From: an uncultured Pelagibacteraceae bacterium
Lineage (GTDB): Bacteria > Pseudomonadota > Alphaproteobacteria > Pelagibacterales > Pelagibacteraceae
Length of the DNA stretch: 64,000 nt
Direction of reading: 5' to 3'
NCBI GenBank assembly: GCA_902595125.1
Contig: CACJOY010000002.1
Location: 160,721 to 224,720, forward strand
This document shows positions 8,178 to 16,279 of the stretch, in pieces. A program made the position numbers and the translations under genes. Each line of letters starts with the position of its first letter. Position 1 is the stretch's first letter. The notes beneath the pieces were generated by a model. That model did no database searches, was not told the origin of the DNA, and saw only the letters and a list, made by a program, of their open reading frames with translations.

Positions 8178-10952
8178 TTAATGTAGGGCCCCCCAGTTTT
8201 CACCTGTATTCAAATCTACTGTTAAAGGTATTGAAAAGGAATGTTGATCGCTCTTAACCACACTAGACATTTCTTCAACTATCATTTTACTGACTCTTTT
8301 TACATCTTCCTTTGGAGTTTCGAAGATTAACTCATCATGAATTTGTAATAACATCTTTGTTTTTTGGTTTATTTTTTCGTCTAATCTTTTACTTAATCTT
8401 ATCATGGCAAGCCTCATTATTTCTGATGCTGATCCTTGAATTGGCGCATTAATAGCTGCACGTTCTTGAAAATTTCTTATATTATAATTCTTATCATTAA
8501 TATTTATAAAATGTGATCTCCTTCCAAAGATGTTATTTACATAACCGCTCTTTCTACAAAATTTGATTGTTTTATCCATGTAAACTTTGATTTCAGGAAA
8601 TCTAGCAAAATATGAATTTAAAAATTCTTCAGCTTCGTAATTTGACACATTTATTTGTTTAGCTAAACCATATTGAGATATTCCATAAATAATACCAAAA
8701 TTTATCGCTTTTGCTTTTCTTCTTTGATCTTGATTTACTTTTTTAATTTCTACATTAAATATCTGACTTGCCGTTAATGAATGAATGTCTTCATTATTTT
8801 TGAATGCTTTTTTGAGTTCTTTTACATTAGCCAAATCAGCTAGAATTCTCATTTCAATTTGATTATAATCAGCTGAAATTAAAAAATTATCTTTTTCTGC
8901 TATAAAAGACTTTCTTATATCCCTGCCATCTTCACTTTTAATTGGGATATTTTGTAAATTTGGATCGCTAGATGCTAATCTTCCGGTAGTAGTCGCGGCA
9001 AGTAAAAATGAAGTATGAACTCTATTTGTTAAAGGGTTAATATGTTCGGGAAGAGAGTCGGAATAAGTATTTTTTAATTTAGAAACCTGTCTCCAGTCTA
9101 AAACTAACTGAGGAAATTCATATCCTTTAAAAGCAAGATCTTCCAGTACTGCAGCACTTGTAGCAAAACTACCTTTTTTAGTTTTTTTTAAATCTGCTAT
9201 TTTAAGTTCATTATATAAAATCTCTCCAAGTTGTTTTGGAGATGCGATATTAAATTCTTTTTTGGATATTTTAAAAACATTTTTTTGAATTTTTTCAATT
9301 TTTTTTTCAAATTTAGATGATAAAGCTTTTAAAAATTTTTTATCAATCTTAATACCTTCAATTTCCATAAAAGCTAAAATTTTTATCATTGGTTTTTCAA
9401 AAACTTCATAAATATTTACCATCTTTTCATCTTTAAGACTTTTTTGAAATTTTTTATATAACCTAAAAGTTATATCAGCATCTTCAGCGGCATAATCTTT
9501 TGCTTTATCTATATCAACATCCTTGAAATTAATTTCTTTTTTTCCAGTTCCTACTAAATCTTTGAAGGCAATTGTTTTATGATTTAAATGTATCTCTGAT
9601 AATGAATCCATATTATGTCTATTTTTTCCAGCATCCAAAACGTAAGACATTAGCATTGTATCTTCCATAGCAGAAATGGTAATGCCATGTTTAAATAAAA
9701 CAATAAAATCAAACTTAATATTTTGACCAATTTTTCTTATACTCAAATCCTCAAGCAAAGGTTTTAATTTTTTTAAAACTAATTCTTTATTTAAATTATT
9801 TTGTGACTTATGACCTAATGGAATATAACATGCCTTACCAATTCTAGAACTCAAAGAGATACCAATTAAATCGGCTTGATGTGGATCTAAAGAACTCGTT
9901 TCAGTATCAACAGCAACATCTCCAACTTCTTCAGCTTCATTAATCCAATTATCAATTTCTTTTAGATCTTTAATTAAGTGATAATCCTTTTTGTTAATTG
10001 AATTTTGAATTTCTTTAGAAACAGTCTCATTTTTAATACCTTCTAAATTTGGTTCTCCATATGTTGATATTGCTGAACTAAGAAGTCTATTGAATTCCAT
10101 TTCTCTCAAGAATTTATAAAGTTTATCTTTGTCAATTTCTTTCAATTTGAACTCGGACAATTCTCTATTAACTGGAGCATTATGTTTTAATGTTACCAAC
10201 TGTTTACTAATTAAAGCTTTATCCTTATTTTCAATTAATGTTTCTCTTCTTTTATTCTGCTTGATCTCATGTGCAGATTTTAAAAGTTTTTCTAAATTGC
10301 CATACTTATTTATTAATTCTGCTGCTGTTTTTACTCCAATCCCAGGAACACCTGGAACATTATCGCTGCTATCTCCTGCTAAAGCTTGAACATCAATTAC
10401 TTTACTTGGATCAACACCAAATTTATTTTGAACATCCTCTTCTGAAATGAATTTATTCTTCATTGGATCAAAAATTCGAACCTTATTTTTGAATAACTGC
10501 ATTAAATCTTTATCTGAAGAAACAATTGTAACTCTTGCTCCTTTTTTTAAAATTTGATCAACATATGTTGCTATTAAGTCATCTGCCTCATAATTAGCAA
10601 GATCAACCGAAGGTAAATTAAAAGCTAATACAGATTTTCTTATATATTCAAATTGAGGAGCTAAATCATCAGGTGCTTCAGAACGATTAGCTTTGTAATC
10701 ACTATAAATTTCATTCCTAAAAGTTTTTCTAGCAGAGTCAAAAATTACAGCAAAATGGGTTGGTTTATGTTTATTTTCATTTGATTTAGAATCTTCAAGA
10801 AGTTTAAACAACATACTACAAAAACCACTAACTGCCCCAGTTGGTAGTCCATCAGTTTTTCGCGTTAATGGAGGTAGTGCATAATAAGCTCTAAATATAT
10901 ATCCGGATCCATCAATAAGATAAAAATGATCTGTTTTTTGAATTTTACTCAT
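8178..10952 (-). CDS. polA: DNA polymerase I
   Basis: 924 residues with all three domains. The 5'-3' exonuclease (about 1-295) starts with LIDGSGYIFRAYYALPP and has the helix-hairpin-helix VPGIGVKTA. The 3'-5' proofreading domain keeps its acidic pair in AVDTETSSLD (Asp349, Glu351). The polymerase domain has motif A SADYNQIEMRILA, motif B RRKAKAINFGIIYG and motif C QIHDELIFE. The enzyme removes RNA primers and fills repair gaps. Intact exonuclease motifs imply proofreading is kept, unlike in some reduced genomes. The gene is divergent from bioY with 46 bases between the starts, and its stop lies 45 bases upstream of the chvI start. Confidence 0.97.
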   Translation of the reverse strand: MSKIQKTDHFYLIDGSGYIFRAYYALPPLTRKTDGLPTGAVSGFCSMLFKLLEDSKSNENKHKPTHFAVIFDSARKTFRNEIYSDYKANRSEAPDDLAPQFEYIRKSVLAFNLPSVDLANYEADDLIATYVDQILKKGARVTIVSSDKDLMQLFKNKVRIFDPMKNKFISEEDVQNKFGVDPSKVIDVQALAGDSSDNVPGVPGIGVKTAAELINKYGNLEKLLKSAHEIKQNKRRETLIENKDKALISKQLVTLKHNAPVNRELSEFKLKEIDKDKLYKFLREMEFNRLLSSAISTYGEPNLEGIKNETVSKEIQNSINKKDYHLIKDLKEIDNWINEAEEVGDVAVDTETSSLDPHQADLIGISLSSRIGKACYIPLGHKSQNNLNKELVLKKLKPLLEDLSIRKIGQNIKFDFIVLFKHGITISAMEDTMLMSYVLDAGKNRHNMDSLSEIHLNHKTIAFKDLVGTGKKEINFKDVDIDKAKDYAAEDADITFRLYKKFQKSLKDEKMVNIYEVFEKPMIKILAFMEIEGIKIDKKFLKALSSKFEKKIEKIQKNVFKISKKEFNIASPKQLGEILYNELKIADLKKTKKGSFATSAAVLEDLAFKGYEFPQLVLDWRQVSKLKNTYSDSLPEHINPLTNRVHTSFLLAATTTGRLASSDPNLQNIPIKSEDGRDIRKSFIAEKDNFLISADYNQIEMRILADLANVKELKKAFKNNEDIHSLTASQIFNVEIKKVNQDQRRKAKAINFGIIYGISQYGLAKQINVSNYEAEEFLNSYFARFPEIKVYMDKTIKFCRKSGYVNNIFGRRSHFININDKNYNIRNFQERAAINAPIQGSASEIMRLAMIRLSKRLDEKINQKTKMLLQIHDELIFETPKEDVKRVSKMIVEEMSSVVKSDQHSFSIPLTVDLNTGENWGALH

Positions 10953-10998
10953 TAAAAATTAATATAGATTATAGATAAAAATAAGAGTATTATTTTTT

Positions 10999-11550
10999 AT
11001 GGAACTTATAAAGCAAAATTCTCAATCAAAAATAATTAAATCACTAATTATTATTTTTTTTGGCTCAATAACTCTAGCTATTTCAGCAAAAATTAAAATT
11101 CCTTTCTATCCTGTGCCAATGACTATGCAAACCTTCGTTGTATTATTTTTAGGAATAAGCTTTGGATATAAGATAGCTGTTACTACTGTAGGTTTATATT
11201 TAATTGAGGGAATTGCAGGGATACCTGTTTTTTCTAATTCTCCTGAAAGAGGAGTAGGTTTGATTTACTTTACTGGTCCAACTATGGGTTATTTATTAGG
11301 ATTTATATCAGCTTGTTTTTTAGCATCTTTTGTAAAAATTAAAGATAATTACCCTTTGATTTTTATAAAATTAATCTTATCAGTTTCGACAATATATATT
11401 TTAGGTGTTACTTGGTTAGGAATAATTATTGGATGGGAAAAGCCACTTATTCAACTTGGTGTTACACCTTTTTTATTAGCTGAAGTTACAAAAATGTTGC
11501 TTTTAACTGTCCTAGCCAAAAAACTTTTAAAATTAAGAAAATTTATTTAG
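10999..11550 (+). CDS. bioY: Biotin transporter S-component BioY
   Basis: 183 residues, five to six membrane helices, with the BioY-family signatures KIPFYPVPMTMQTFVV near the N-terminus, PERGVGLIYFTGPTMGYLLGF in the middle and ILGVTWLG later. BioY binds biotin and works alone or with the ECF energising module (BioM/BioN); no bioM or bioN lies nearby. Biotin uptake fits a streamlined cell that scavenges vitamins. The gene stands alone on the plus strand, divergent from polA, and its last 8 bases overlap the convergent response-regulator gene. Confidence 0.9.
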   Translation: MELIKQNSQSKIIKSLIIIFFGSITLAISAKIKIPFYPVPMTMQTFVVLFLGISFGYKIAVTTVGLYLIEGIAGIPVFSNSPERGVGLIYFTGPTMGYLLGFISACFLASFVKIKDNYPLIFIKLILSVSTIYILGVTWLGIIIGWEKPLIQLGVTPFLLAEVTKMLLLTVLAKKLLKLRKFI

Positions 11551-12106
11551 GAGATCTTTTTGAAAGAATTCTTTGTAAGGTTCTTCTGTGCATCTTGAGT
11601 CTTCTTGCTGTTTCGGATACATTTCTATTACATAATTCAAATACTCTATGAATGTGTTCCCACTTAACTCTATCTGCTGACATGGGATTTTCAGGTGGAG
11701 CGGCTTTTTTCGATGGATCTGCTAGTAAAGCTTTTTCAACATCTTCAGCATCTGCTGGCTTGGCCAAATAATCAATTGCACCCTCTTTAATTGCTGCAAC
11801 TGCTGTTGGTATGTTGCCATATCCAGTTAACATAATGATTCTACTTGATGAATTAGAATTTTGAATTTCTTTTACAACATCTAGACCATTTCCATCACCT
11901 AATCTGAGATCAACTACCGCAAAACCAGGTTTTTTTGCTTTAACAGAATCTATCCCTTTTTGTACACCCTCTGCTTGAATAACCTCAAAGCCCTTTTTTT
12001 CCATAGCTCTAGCTAATCTCTCCCTAAAAGGGTTGTCATCATCGACTATTAATAGTGATTTATTCTCGAAATCAGCTAAATTTTGAAGTGATGCTTCGTT
12101 TTTCAT
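11543..12106 (-). CDS. regA: Redox response regulator, RegA/PrrA/ActR family
   Basis: 187 residues, the length and layout of RegA/PrrA/ActR: a receiver domain with LLIVDDDNPFRERL, phospho-acceptor Asp66 in AVVDLRLGDGNG, MLTGYGNIPTAV and YLAKPAD, a proline-containing linker (KKAAPPENPMSADRVKWEHI), and a Fis-type helix-turn-helix at the C-terminus (NVSETARRLKMHRRTLQRIL). In photosynthetic and respiring alphaproteobacteria this regulator, phosphorylated by the membrane kinase RegB, switches genes for respiration, carbon and nitrogen metabolism with redox state. No regB is in this window. The upstream 146-base region shared with the divergent decarboxylase gene carries direct and inverted repeats that could be operators. 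Confidence 0.93.
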   Translation of the reverse strand: MKNEASLQNLADFENKSLLIVDDDNPFRERLARAMEKKGFEVIQAEGVQKGIDSVKAKKPGFAVVDLRLGDGNGLDVVKEIQNSNSSSRIIMLTGYGNIPTAVAAIKEGAIDYLAKPADAEDVEKALLADPSKKAAPPENPMSADRVKWEHIHRVFELCNRNVSETARRLKMHRRTLQRILSKRSPK

Positions 12107-12130
12107 GTCCTATATATGGATACTTTTTAT

Positions 12131-12178
12131 AACTATTCAATAGGTAATTATTTGCTTTACATTAAGCAACTATTCAAT
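12131..12178. repeat. Pair of 11-base direct repeats in the regA/decarboxylase intergenic region
   Basis: AACTATTCAAT occurs perfectly at 12131-12141 and 12168-12178, 37 bases start to start (about 3.5 helical turns). Between them lies a perfect 6-base inverted repeat TTGCTT / AAGCAA (12152-12157 and 12164-12169) with a 6-base loop. The elements sit between two divergent genes, so they may be regulator binding sites. The sequence is A+T-rich, so chance is possible. Confidence 0.45.
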
Positions 12179-12208
12179 TAATTGCTCGAATTACTAAAGT
12201 TTTTAATT

Positions 12209-12225
12209 AAAAAAAGCTTTTTTTT
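12209..12225. other. A-tract/T-tract palindrome upstream of the decarboxylase gene
   Basis: Seven A, then GC, then eight T, flanked by near-symmetric TTAAT/ATTAA sequence, about 28 bases before the decarboxylase start codon. It could be an intrinsically bent or hairpin-forming element in the promoter or 5' leader. Function is not shown by the sequence. Confidence 0.35.
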
Positions 12226-12252
12226 ATTAAATTTTTTTGGGGAGCATTTATA

Positions 12253-13437
12253 ATGCAAAAATTTAAATCGGTTGAAGAACTTGTAAATCAACTGAGACCT
12301 GATAAGCCAGTTTATTGCATCAGAAAGAATTCTATTCTTTCTGCGTCGAAATACTTTCAAAGAAAATTTCCAGGAAAAATTTTATATGCAGTGAAAACGA
12401 ATCCTCATGAGGAAGTGATTAAAACCTTAATAGAAAGTGGAATAGACCAATTTGATGTGGCTTCTATTGCAGAAGTAAGAGCAGTCAGAAAATTCAGCCA
12501 AGATGCTAAATGTTCTTATATGCATACGGTTAAGAGTAGAGAAAATATTAAGGAAGCTTATTTTAAGTTCGGTATTAAAACATTTGTTTTAGATACAAAA
12601 GATGAATTAGTAAAAATTATTGAAAGTACTAATAATGCTAAAGATCTTGAATTATTTGTAAGAGTTGCAGTATCAAATGAACATGCTGAAATAGATTTAT
12701 CTAAAAAATTTGGTGCTACAAATTCTGAGGCTTCAGGATTATTAAGATTAGTTAAACAAAATTCAAAAAAGATTGGATTAAGTTTTCACGTTGGATCACA
12801 ATGTATGCATCCAATCTCTTATACTAAAGGTATTGCTGAAATCGGAAATATAATTAAAAAAACAAAAATTATACCAGATTACATTAATGTGGGTGGAGGT
12901 TTCCCAACAATATATCCAGATTTAGTTCCTCAATCTTTAAATAATTACATGGAAGAAATTAAAAGAAGTTTAGATAATTTAAAATTAAATAATATGCCAG
13001 AAATTATTTGTGAGCCTGGAAGAGCTTTAGTTGCTGAAAGTGGTTCTACCATAGTAAGAGTTGACCTTAAAAAAAAACAAAAGCTTTATATAAATGATGG
13101 AACCTATGGAACGCTTTTCGATGCAGGAACTCCAAATATAGTTTTTCCATCTAAAATGATAAAAGATAATTCTAATAAAATTATTTCAAAAAAATTAACT
13201 GCTTTCGATTTTTATGGTCCGACTTGTGATAGCATGGATTATATGAAGGGTCCTTTTCTTCTACCAAATAATATAAAAGAAAACGATTATATCGAACTTG
13301 GTCAATTAGGTGCATATGGTTTGACTTTTAGAACACAATTCAATGGTTTTTTCTCTGATGAGATTTACGAAGTTGAAGATAAACCAATTATGACGCTTTA
13401 TGACAAAGAGATAAATAAAGCAACTTTGGTTGCTTAA
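12253..13437 (+). CDS. odc: Fold III PLP-dependent amino acid decarboxylase, ornithine decarboxylase-like
   Basis: 394 residues, the size of alanine-racemase-fold ornithine/lysine decarboxylases. The PLP lysine is Lys48 in YAVKTNP; HVGSQC, the phosphate-binding glycine run INVGGGFP, CEPGRA and the active-site cysteine motif GPTCDSMD are all present. The last motif is typical of ornithine decarboxylase; arginine and lysine specificity cannot be ruled out. It starts the three-gene polyamine cluster: its stop overlaps the next start in TAATG. The ATG is preceded by GGGGAG, one of the few clear Shine-Dalgarno-like stretches in this window. Confidence 0.85.
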   Translation: MQKFKSVEELVNQLRPDKPVYCIRKNSILSASKYFQRKFPGKILYAVKTNPHEEVIKTLIESGIDQFDVASIAEVRAVRKFSQDAKCSYMHTVKSRENIKEAYFKFGIKTFVLDTKDELVKIIESTNNAKDLELFVRVAVSNEHAEIDLSKKFGATNSEASGLLRLVKQNSKKIGLSFHVGSQCMHPISYTKGIAEIGNIIKKTKIIPDYINVGGGFPTIYPDLVPQSLNNYMEEIKRSLDNLKLNNMPEIICEPGRALVAESGSTIVRVDLKKKQKLYINDGTYGTLFDAGTPNIVFPSKMIKDNSNKIISKKLTAFDFYGPTCDSMDYMKGPFLLPNNIKENDYIELGQLGAYGLTFRTQFNGFFSDEIYEVEDKPIMTLYDKEINKATLVA

Positions 13438-14480
13438 TGTCAGAGAATAAAAGTTTAGGTCATAATAGTAAGAAAGATTTTTTAAAAAATCCCGTAGAAC
13501 ATATAGATATTACATCTTTTGATGCCAGAAAGATTATTTCATCTATGGAAAAAATGTCATTTGTATCTAGAGAAACTGCTAAAGCCGCAAATATTTATAA
13601 TGAAATGCTGAAAGATAAAGATTGTACAATCTTTTTAACATTAGCAGGCTCTACTTCTGCTGCTGGATGTATGAACATTTATAAAGATTTTGTAAAATAT
13701 AATATGGTAGATGCTATTGTTGCGACTGGAGCATCAATAATAGATATGGATTTTTTTGAAGCTTTAGGTTTCAAACATTATCGAGGATCACAGTTTCAAG
13801 ATGACACTGAACTAAGAAAAAACTATATTGATAGAATTTATGACACTTATATCGATGAGGAAGAATTACAAATTTGTGATAAAAAAATTTCTGAAATAGC
13901 AGATAATTTAGAACCTAGAAGTTATACCTCTAGAGAATTTATCCATGAAATGGGTAAGTACTTAAAAAAAAATTCAGTTAAAAAAGACTCTTTAATTGAA
14001 ACAGCATATGACAATAATGTTCCGATATTTTGTCCTGCTTTTACTGACTCTAGCGCAGGTTTTGGATTAGTAATTCATCAGGAAAAAAATCCAAAAAATC
14101 ACATGACAATTGACTCGATTAGAGAGTTTAGAGAGTTAACAGAAATTAAAATTCAATCAAAAGGTTCTGGTTTATTTATGATTGGCGGAGGAGTGCCAAA
14201 AAATTTTATTCAAGACACAGTAATATGTGCTGAGCTTTTAGGTAAAGAAGTTGATATGCATAAATATGCTATACAAATCACTGTGGCTGATTCTAGAGAT
14301 GGGGCTTGTAGTAGTTCAACCTTAAAAGAAGCTAGTTCTTGGGGTAAGGTTGATATGACTAAAGAGCAAATGGTTTTTGCAGAAGCTACAAGTGTTCTTC
14401 CATTAATAGCTAGTGATGCCTATCATAAAGCTGAATGGAAAAATAGAGAAAGAAAAAATTTCTCAAAAATATTTGGATAA
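13437..14480 (+). CDS. Deoxyhypusine-synthase-like enzyme, probable polyamine (homospermidine-type) synthase
   Basis: 347 residues of the deoxyhypusine synthase family. Visible are the NAD-binding stretches LAGSTSAAGCMN and VATGASIIDMD, the GGGVPKNF segment and the lysine that forms the enzyme-imine intermediate, Lys304 in EASSWGKV. Bacteria have no eIF5A, and the human active-site histidine in the HHIANA segment is replaced here (PKNF), so a small-molecule substrate is likely. Related bacterial enzymes are thought to transfer an aminobutyl group between diamines or agmatine, giving homospermidine or its bis-guanidino form. The setting between a decarboxylase (1-base overlap) and a SpeB-type ureohydrolase supports a polyamine role. 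The exact product is inferred. Confidence 0.82.
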   Translation: MSENKSLGHNSKKDFLKNPVEHIDITSFDARKIISSMEKMSFVSRETAKAANIYNEMLKDKDCTIFLTLAGSTSAAGCMNIYKDFVKYNMVDAIVATGASIIDMDFFEALGFKHYRGSQFQDDTELRKNYIDRIYDTYIDEEELQICDKKISEIADNLEPRSYTSREFIHEMGKYLKKNSVKKDSLIETAYDNNVPIFCPAFTDSSAGFGLVIHQEKNPKNHMTIDSIREFRELTEIKIQSKGSGLFMIGGGVPKNFIQDTVICAELLGKEVDMHKYAIQITVADSRDGACSSSTLKEASSWGKVDMTKEQMVFAEATSVLPLIASDAYHKAEWKNRERKNFSKIFG

Positions 14481-14484
14481 TAAA

Positions 14485-15360
14485 TTGAAATATCTATCAA
14501 ATAGAAAAGGTTTTTTAGGAGTTGATAACAAGTTCAATTTTCGAGAAAAAGTTGTGATAGTCCCCTTTGGACTAGAAAAAACTGTTAGCTACGGGGGAGG
14601 TACTAAAAATGGTCCTAAAGAGATAATTAAAGCTTCTCACCAAGTAGAATTATATGACGAAGAGTTAAACTGCGAACCTTATAAAAAGATAGGAATTAAA
14701 ACATTAAAACCTTTTAAAATTGATAAAAATGTAAAAAAAGCTCTAAAAAAAATTGCAATTTTAAATAAAGAAATCATAAATAGAAAACTTTTTCCTATGA
14801 CACTTGGAGGTGAACATTCAATTACACCTGGATGTATAGGTCCCTTTGTAAAAAAATATAAAAAAATTTGTCTTTTGCATTTTGATGCTCATGCAGATTT
14901 AAGAGATAGCTATAACGGTAACAAATTTTCTCATGCATCAGCTATCAGAAGATGTTTAGACCACAAAAATGTTTCAGTTATTTCATTTGGAATAAGAAAT
15001 ATTTCAGAGAGTGAAATCCCATTTTTAAAAAAAAATAAATCCAGAATAAATATTTTTTGGGCTAAAGATAAAGCAAATTGGAATCTCCAAAAATTCAAAA
15101 GATTAATAAAGAATAAAACTGTTTATCTTACTTTTGACGTTGATGGTTTTGACTCAAGTATTATGCCAGCCACTGGTACACCAGAACCAGGTGGATTGTT
15201 TTGGGATGAAACTTTAAATATAATTAAAATAGCAGCTAAAAATTCTAAAATAGTCGGAGCAGATATTAATGAACTTGCGCCAATCAAGGGTTTTAACTCA
15301 TACAATTTTTTAGTAGCAAAGTTAGTATATAAAATACTGACTTATAAATATTTATATTAA
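14485..15360 (+). CDS. speB: Agmatinase/ureohydrolase family enzyme (SpeB-like)
   Basis: Mn-dependent ureohydrolase. The metal ligands are in GGEHS, FDAHADLRD and TFDVDGFD, and the agmatinase-like GTPEPGGL follows. Such enzymes release urea from agmatine or related guanidino compounds. The longest reading frame starts at 14413 but would overlap the previous gene by 68 bases with non-family sequence, so I chose the in-frame TTG at 14485, four bases after that gene's stop; this start is uncertain. As the third gene of the polyamine cluster it could remove guanidino groups from the product of the deoxyhypusine-synthase-like enzyme or act as an arginase supplying ornithine. Its end is two bases from the convergent transporter gene. 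Confidence 0.85.
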   Translation: MKYLSNRKGFLGVDNKFNFREKVVIVPFGLEKTVSYGGGTKNGPKEIIKASHQVELYDEELNCEPYKKIGIKTLKPFKIDKNVKKALKKIAILNKEIINRKLFPMTLGGEHSITPGCIGPFVKKYKKICLLHFDAHADLRDSYNGNKFSHASAIRRCLDHKNVSVISFGIRNISESEIPFLKKNKSRINIFWAKDKANWNLQKFKRLIKNKTVYLTFDVDGFDSSIMPATGTPEPGGLFWDETLNIIKIAAKNSKIVGADINELAPIKGFNSYNFLVAKLVYKILTYKYLY

Positions 15361-15362
15361 GT

Positions 15363-15911
15363 CTATACGGGTTTGAATGTTTTTAGTAGAAACCTGAATG
15401 GAATTAGCATTATTAACGCTACTAAAACCTTAACTGCTAAATCTCCAAATAAAAGTGTGACCCAAGGTACTCCCGTTGCATAAAAGGATATTGAGAAAAA
15501 TAGGAATGTATCTACTGTAGATCCAATTAGTGAAGATGTTAATGGAGCAATAAACCAGTCTTTTTTTCTAAGTCTATCAAATATTTGAACATCTAATAAT
15601 TGAGCAATTAAAAATGCAATACCTGAACCAATTGCAATTCTTATGGATATTAAGTCTGCAAAATTTGTTGAAAATAAAAGAGTAAAACTAATTCCTATAG
15701 CAAAACCAATATATACTATTTTTCTAGCAACCATTTTGCCATAGGACCTATTAGCAAGATCAGTTATTAAAAAAGCAATTGGGTAACTGAATGCACCATA
15801 CGTTAATATTTCCCCTAAACCATAATATTTTATTGGAAACTGAACTAAATAATTTGATGCCAGTACTATAATTCCCATTAAGAATGATAGTATCAGGAAT
15901 ATCTTATTCAT
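15363..15911 (-). CDS. yhhQ: Queuosine precursor transporter, YhhQ/VUT family
   Basis: 182 residues with about six membrane helices. The family pattern is clear: YPIAFLITDLANRSYGK with VARK following, IAQLLDVQIFDRLR in the middle and WFIAPLTSSLIGSTVDTFLFF. E. coli YhhQ imports preQ0/preQ1, the precursors of the modified tRNA base queuosine, so a salvaging cell can modify tRNA without the full pathway. The start overlaps the rpmB stop by one base, so both are probably read from the rpmB promoter. Confidence 0.85.
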   Translation of the reverse strand: MNKIFLILSFLMGIIVLASNYLVQFPIKYYGLGEILTYGAFSYPIAFLITDLANRSYGKMVARKIVYIGFAIGISFTLLFSTNFADLISIRIAIGSGIAFLIAQLLDVQIFDRLRKKDWFIAPLTSSLIGSTVDTFLFFSISFYATGVPWVTLLFGDLAVKVLVALIMLIPFRFLLKTFKPV

Positions 15912-16228
15912 TAGACTGACTTAGATTGAACTATTTTTTTTTTTTGGAATGGAGATTTAATCAGCAAGTTTTTTTTTAATTTTTTTAATCTTGGAGATAA
16001 GTTTTTATTTTTAACAGTCTTTAAAAATTCATCAAAACTTCCCTTTTTATCAACACTTCTTACGCCAGCATTGCTAACTGTTAGTTTCATACTTCTTTTT
16101 AAAAGATCACTTGTAAATTTTACTTTTTTTAAATTAGGTAAAAATCTTCTTTTAGTCTTGTTGTTAGCATGACTAACATTATGACCTTTCATAGGATTTT
16201 TACCAGTTAGTTCGCATTTTTTTGCCAT
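15911..16228 (-). CDS. rpmB: 50S ribosomal protein L28, extended C-terminus
   Basis: The N-terminal 78 residues match L28: [32 protein letters not shown] and a later [12 protein letters not shown]. The protein is 105 residues, about 27 longer than the common bacterial form, the extra being a lysine-rich tail. A 12-base A-run (T-run at 15934-15945) encodes lysines in this tail. A well-formed promoter lies directly upstream (16240-16268), so the 5' leader would be only about five bases. Confidence 0.95.
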   Translation of the reverse strand: MAKKCELTGKNPMKGHNVSHANNKTKRRFLPNLKKVKFTSDLLKRSMKLTVSNAGVRSVDKKGSFDEFLKTVKNKNLSPRLKKLKKNLLIKSPFQKKKIVQSKSV

Positions 16229-16239
16229 GATGACTCGAC

Positions 16240-16268
16240 TATATAAAGTGAGATATGGATTGCGTCAA
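16240..16268 (-). promoter_or_regulatory. Sigma-70-type promoter of rpmB-yhhQ
   Basis: On the minus strand TTGACG (16263-16268) and TATATA (16240-16245) are separated by exactly 17 bases. The expected transcription start is near 16233, only about five bases before the rpmB ATG (16228), implying a nearly leaderless message. It lies in the gap after pyrD, which is on the same strand. Confidence 0.65.
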
Positions 16269-16279
16269 GTTTATATGAT

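Noticed and set aside
10129..10389. Plus-strand open frame of 86 codons inside polA
   Set aside because: It mirrors the polA exonuclease region; no family features and no start context.
12178..12360. Minus-strand open frame of 60 codons at the start of the decarboxylase gene
   Set aside because: It overlaps the decarboxylase N-terminus, which carries clear PLP-enzyme motifs; the lysine/phenylalanine-rich content is that of A/T-rich shadow sequence.
14413..14484. Longer N-terminus of the SpeB-like gene from the ATG at 14413
   Set aside because: It would overlap the previous gene by 68 bases and encode residues unlike the family; the TTG at 14485 fits better.
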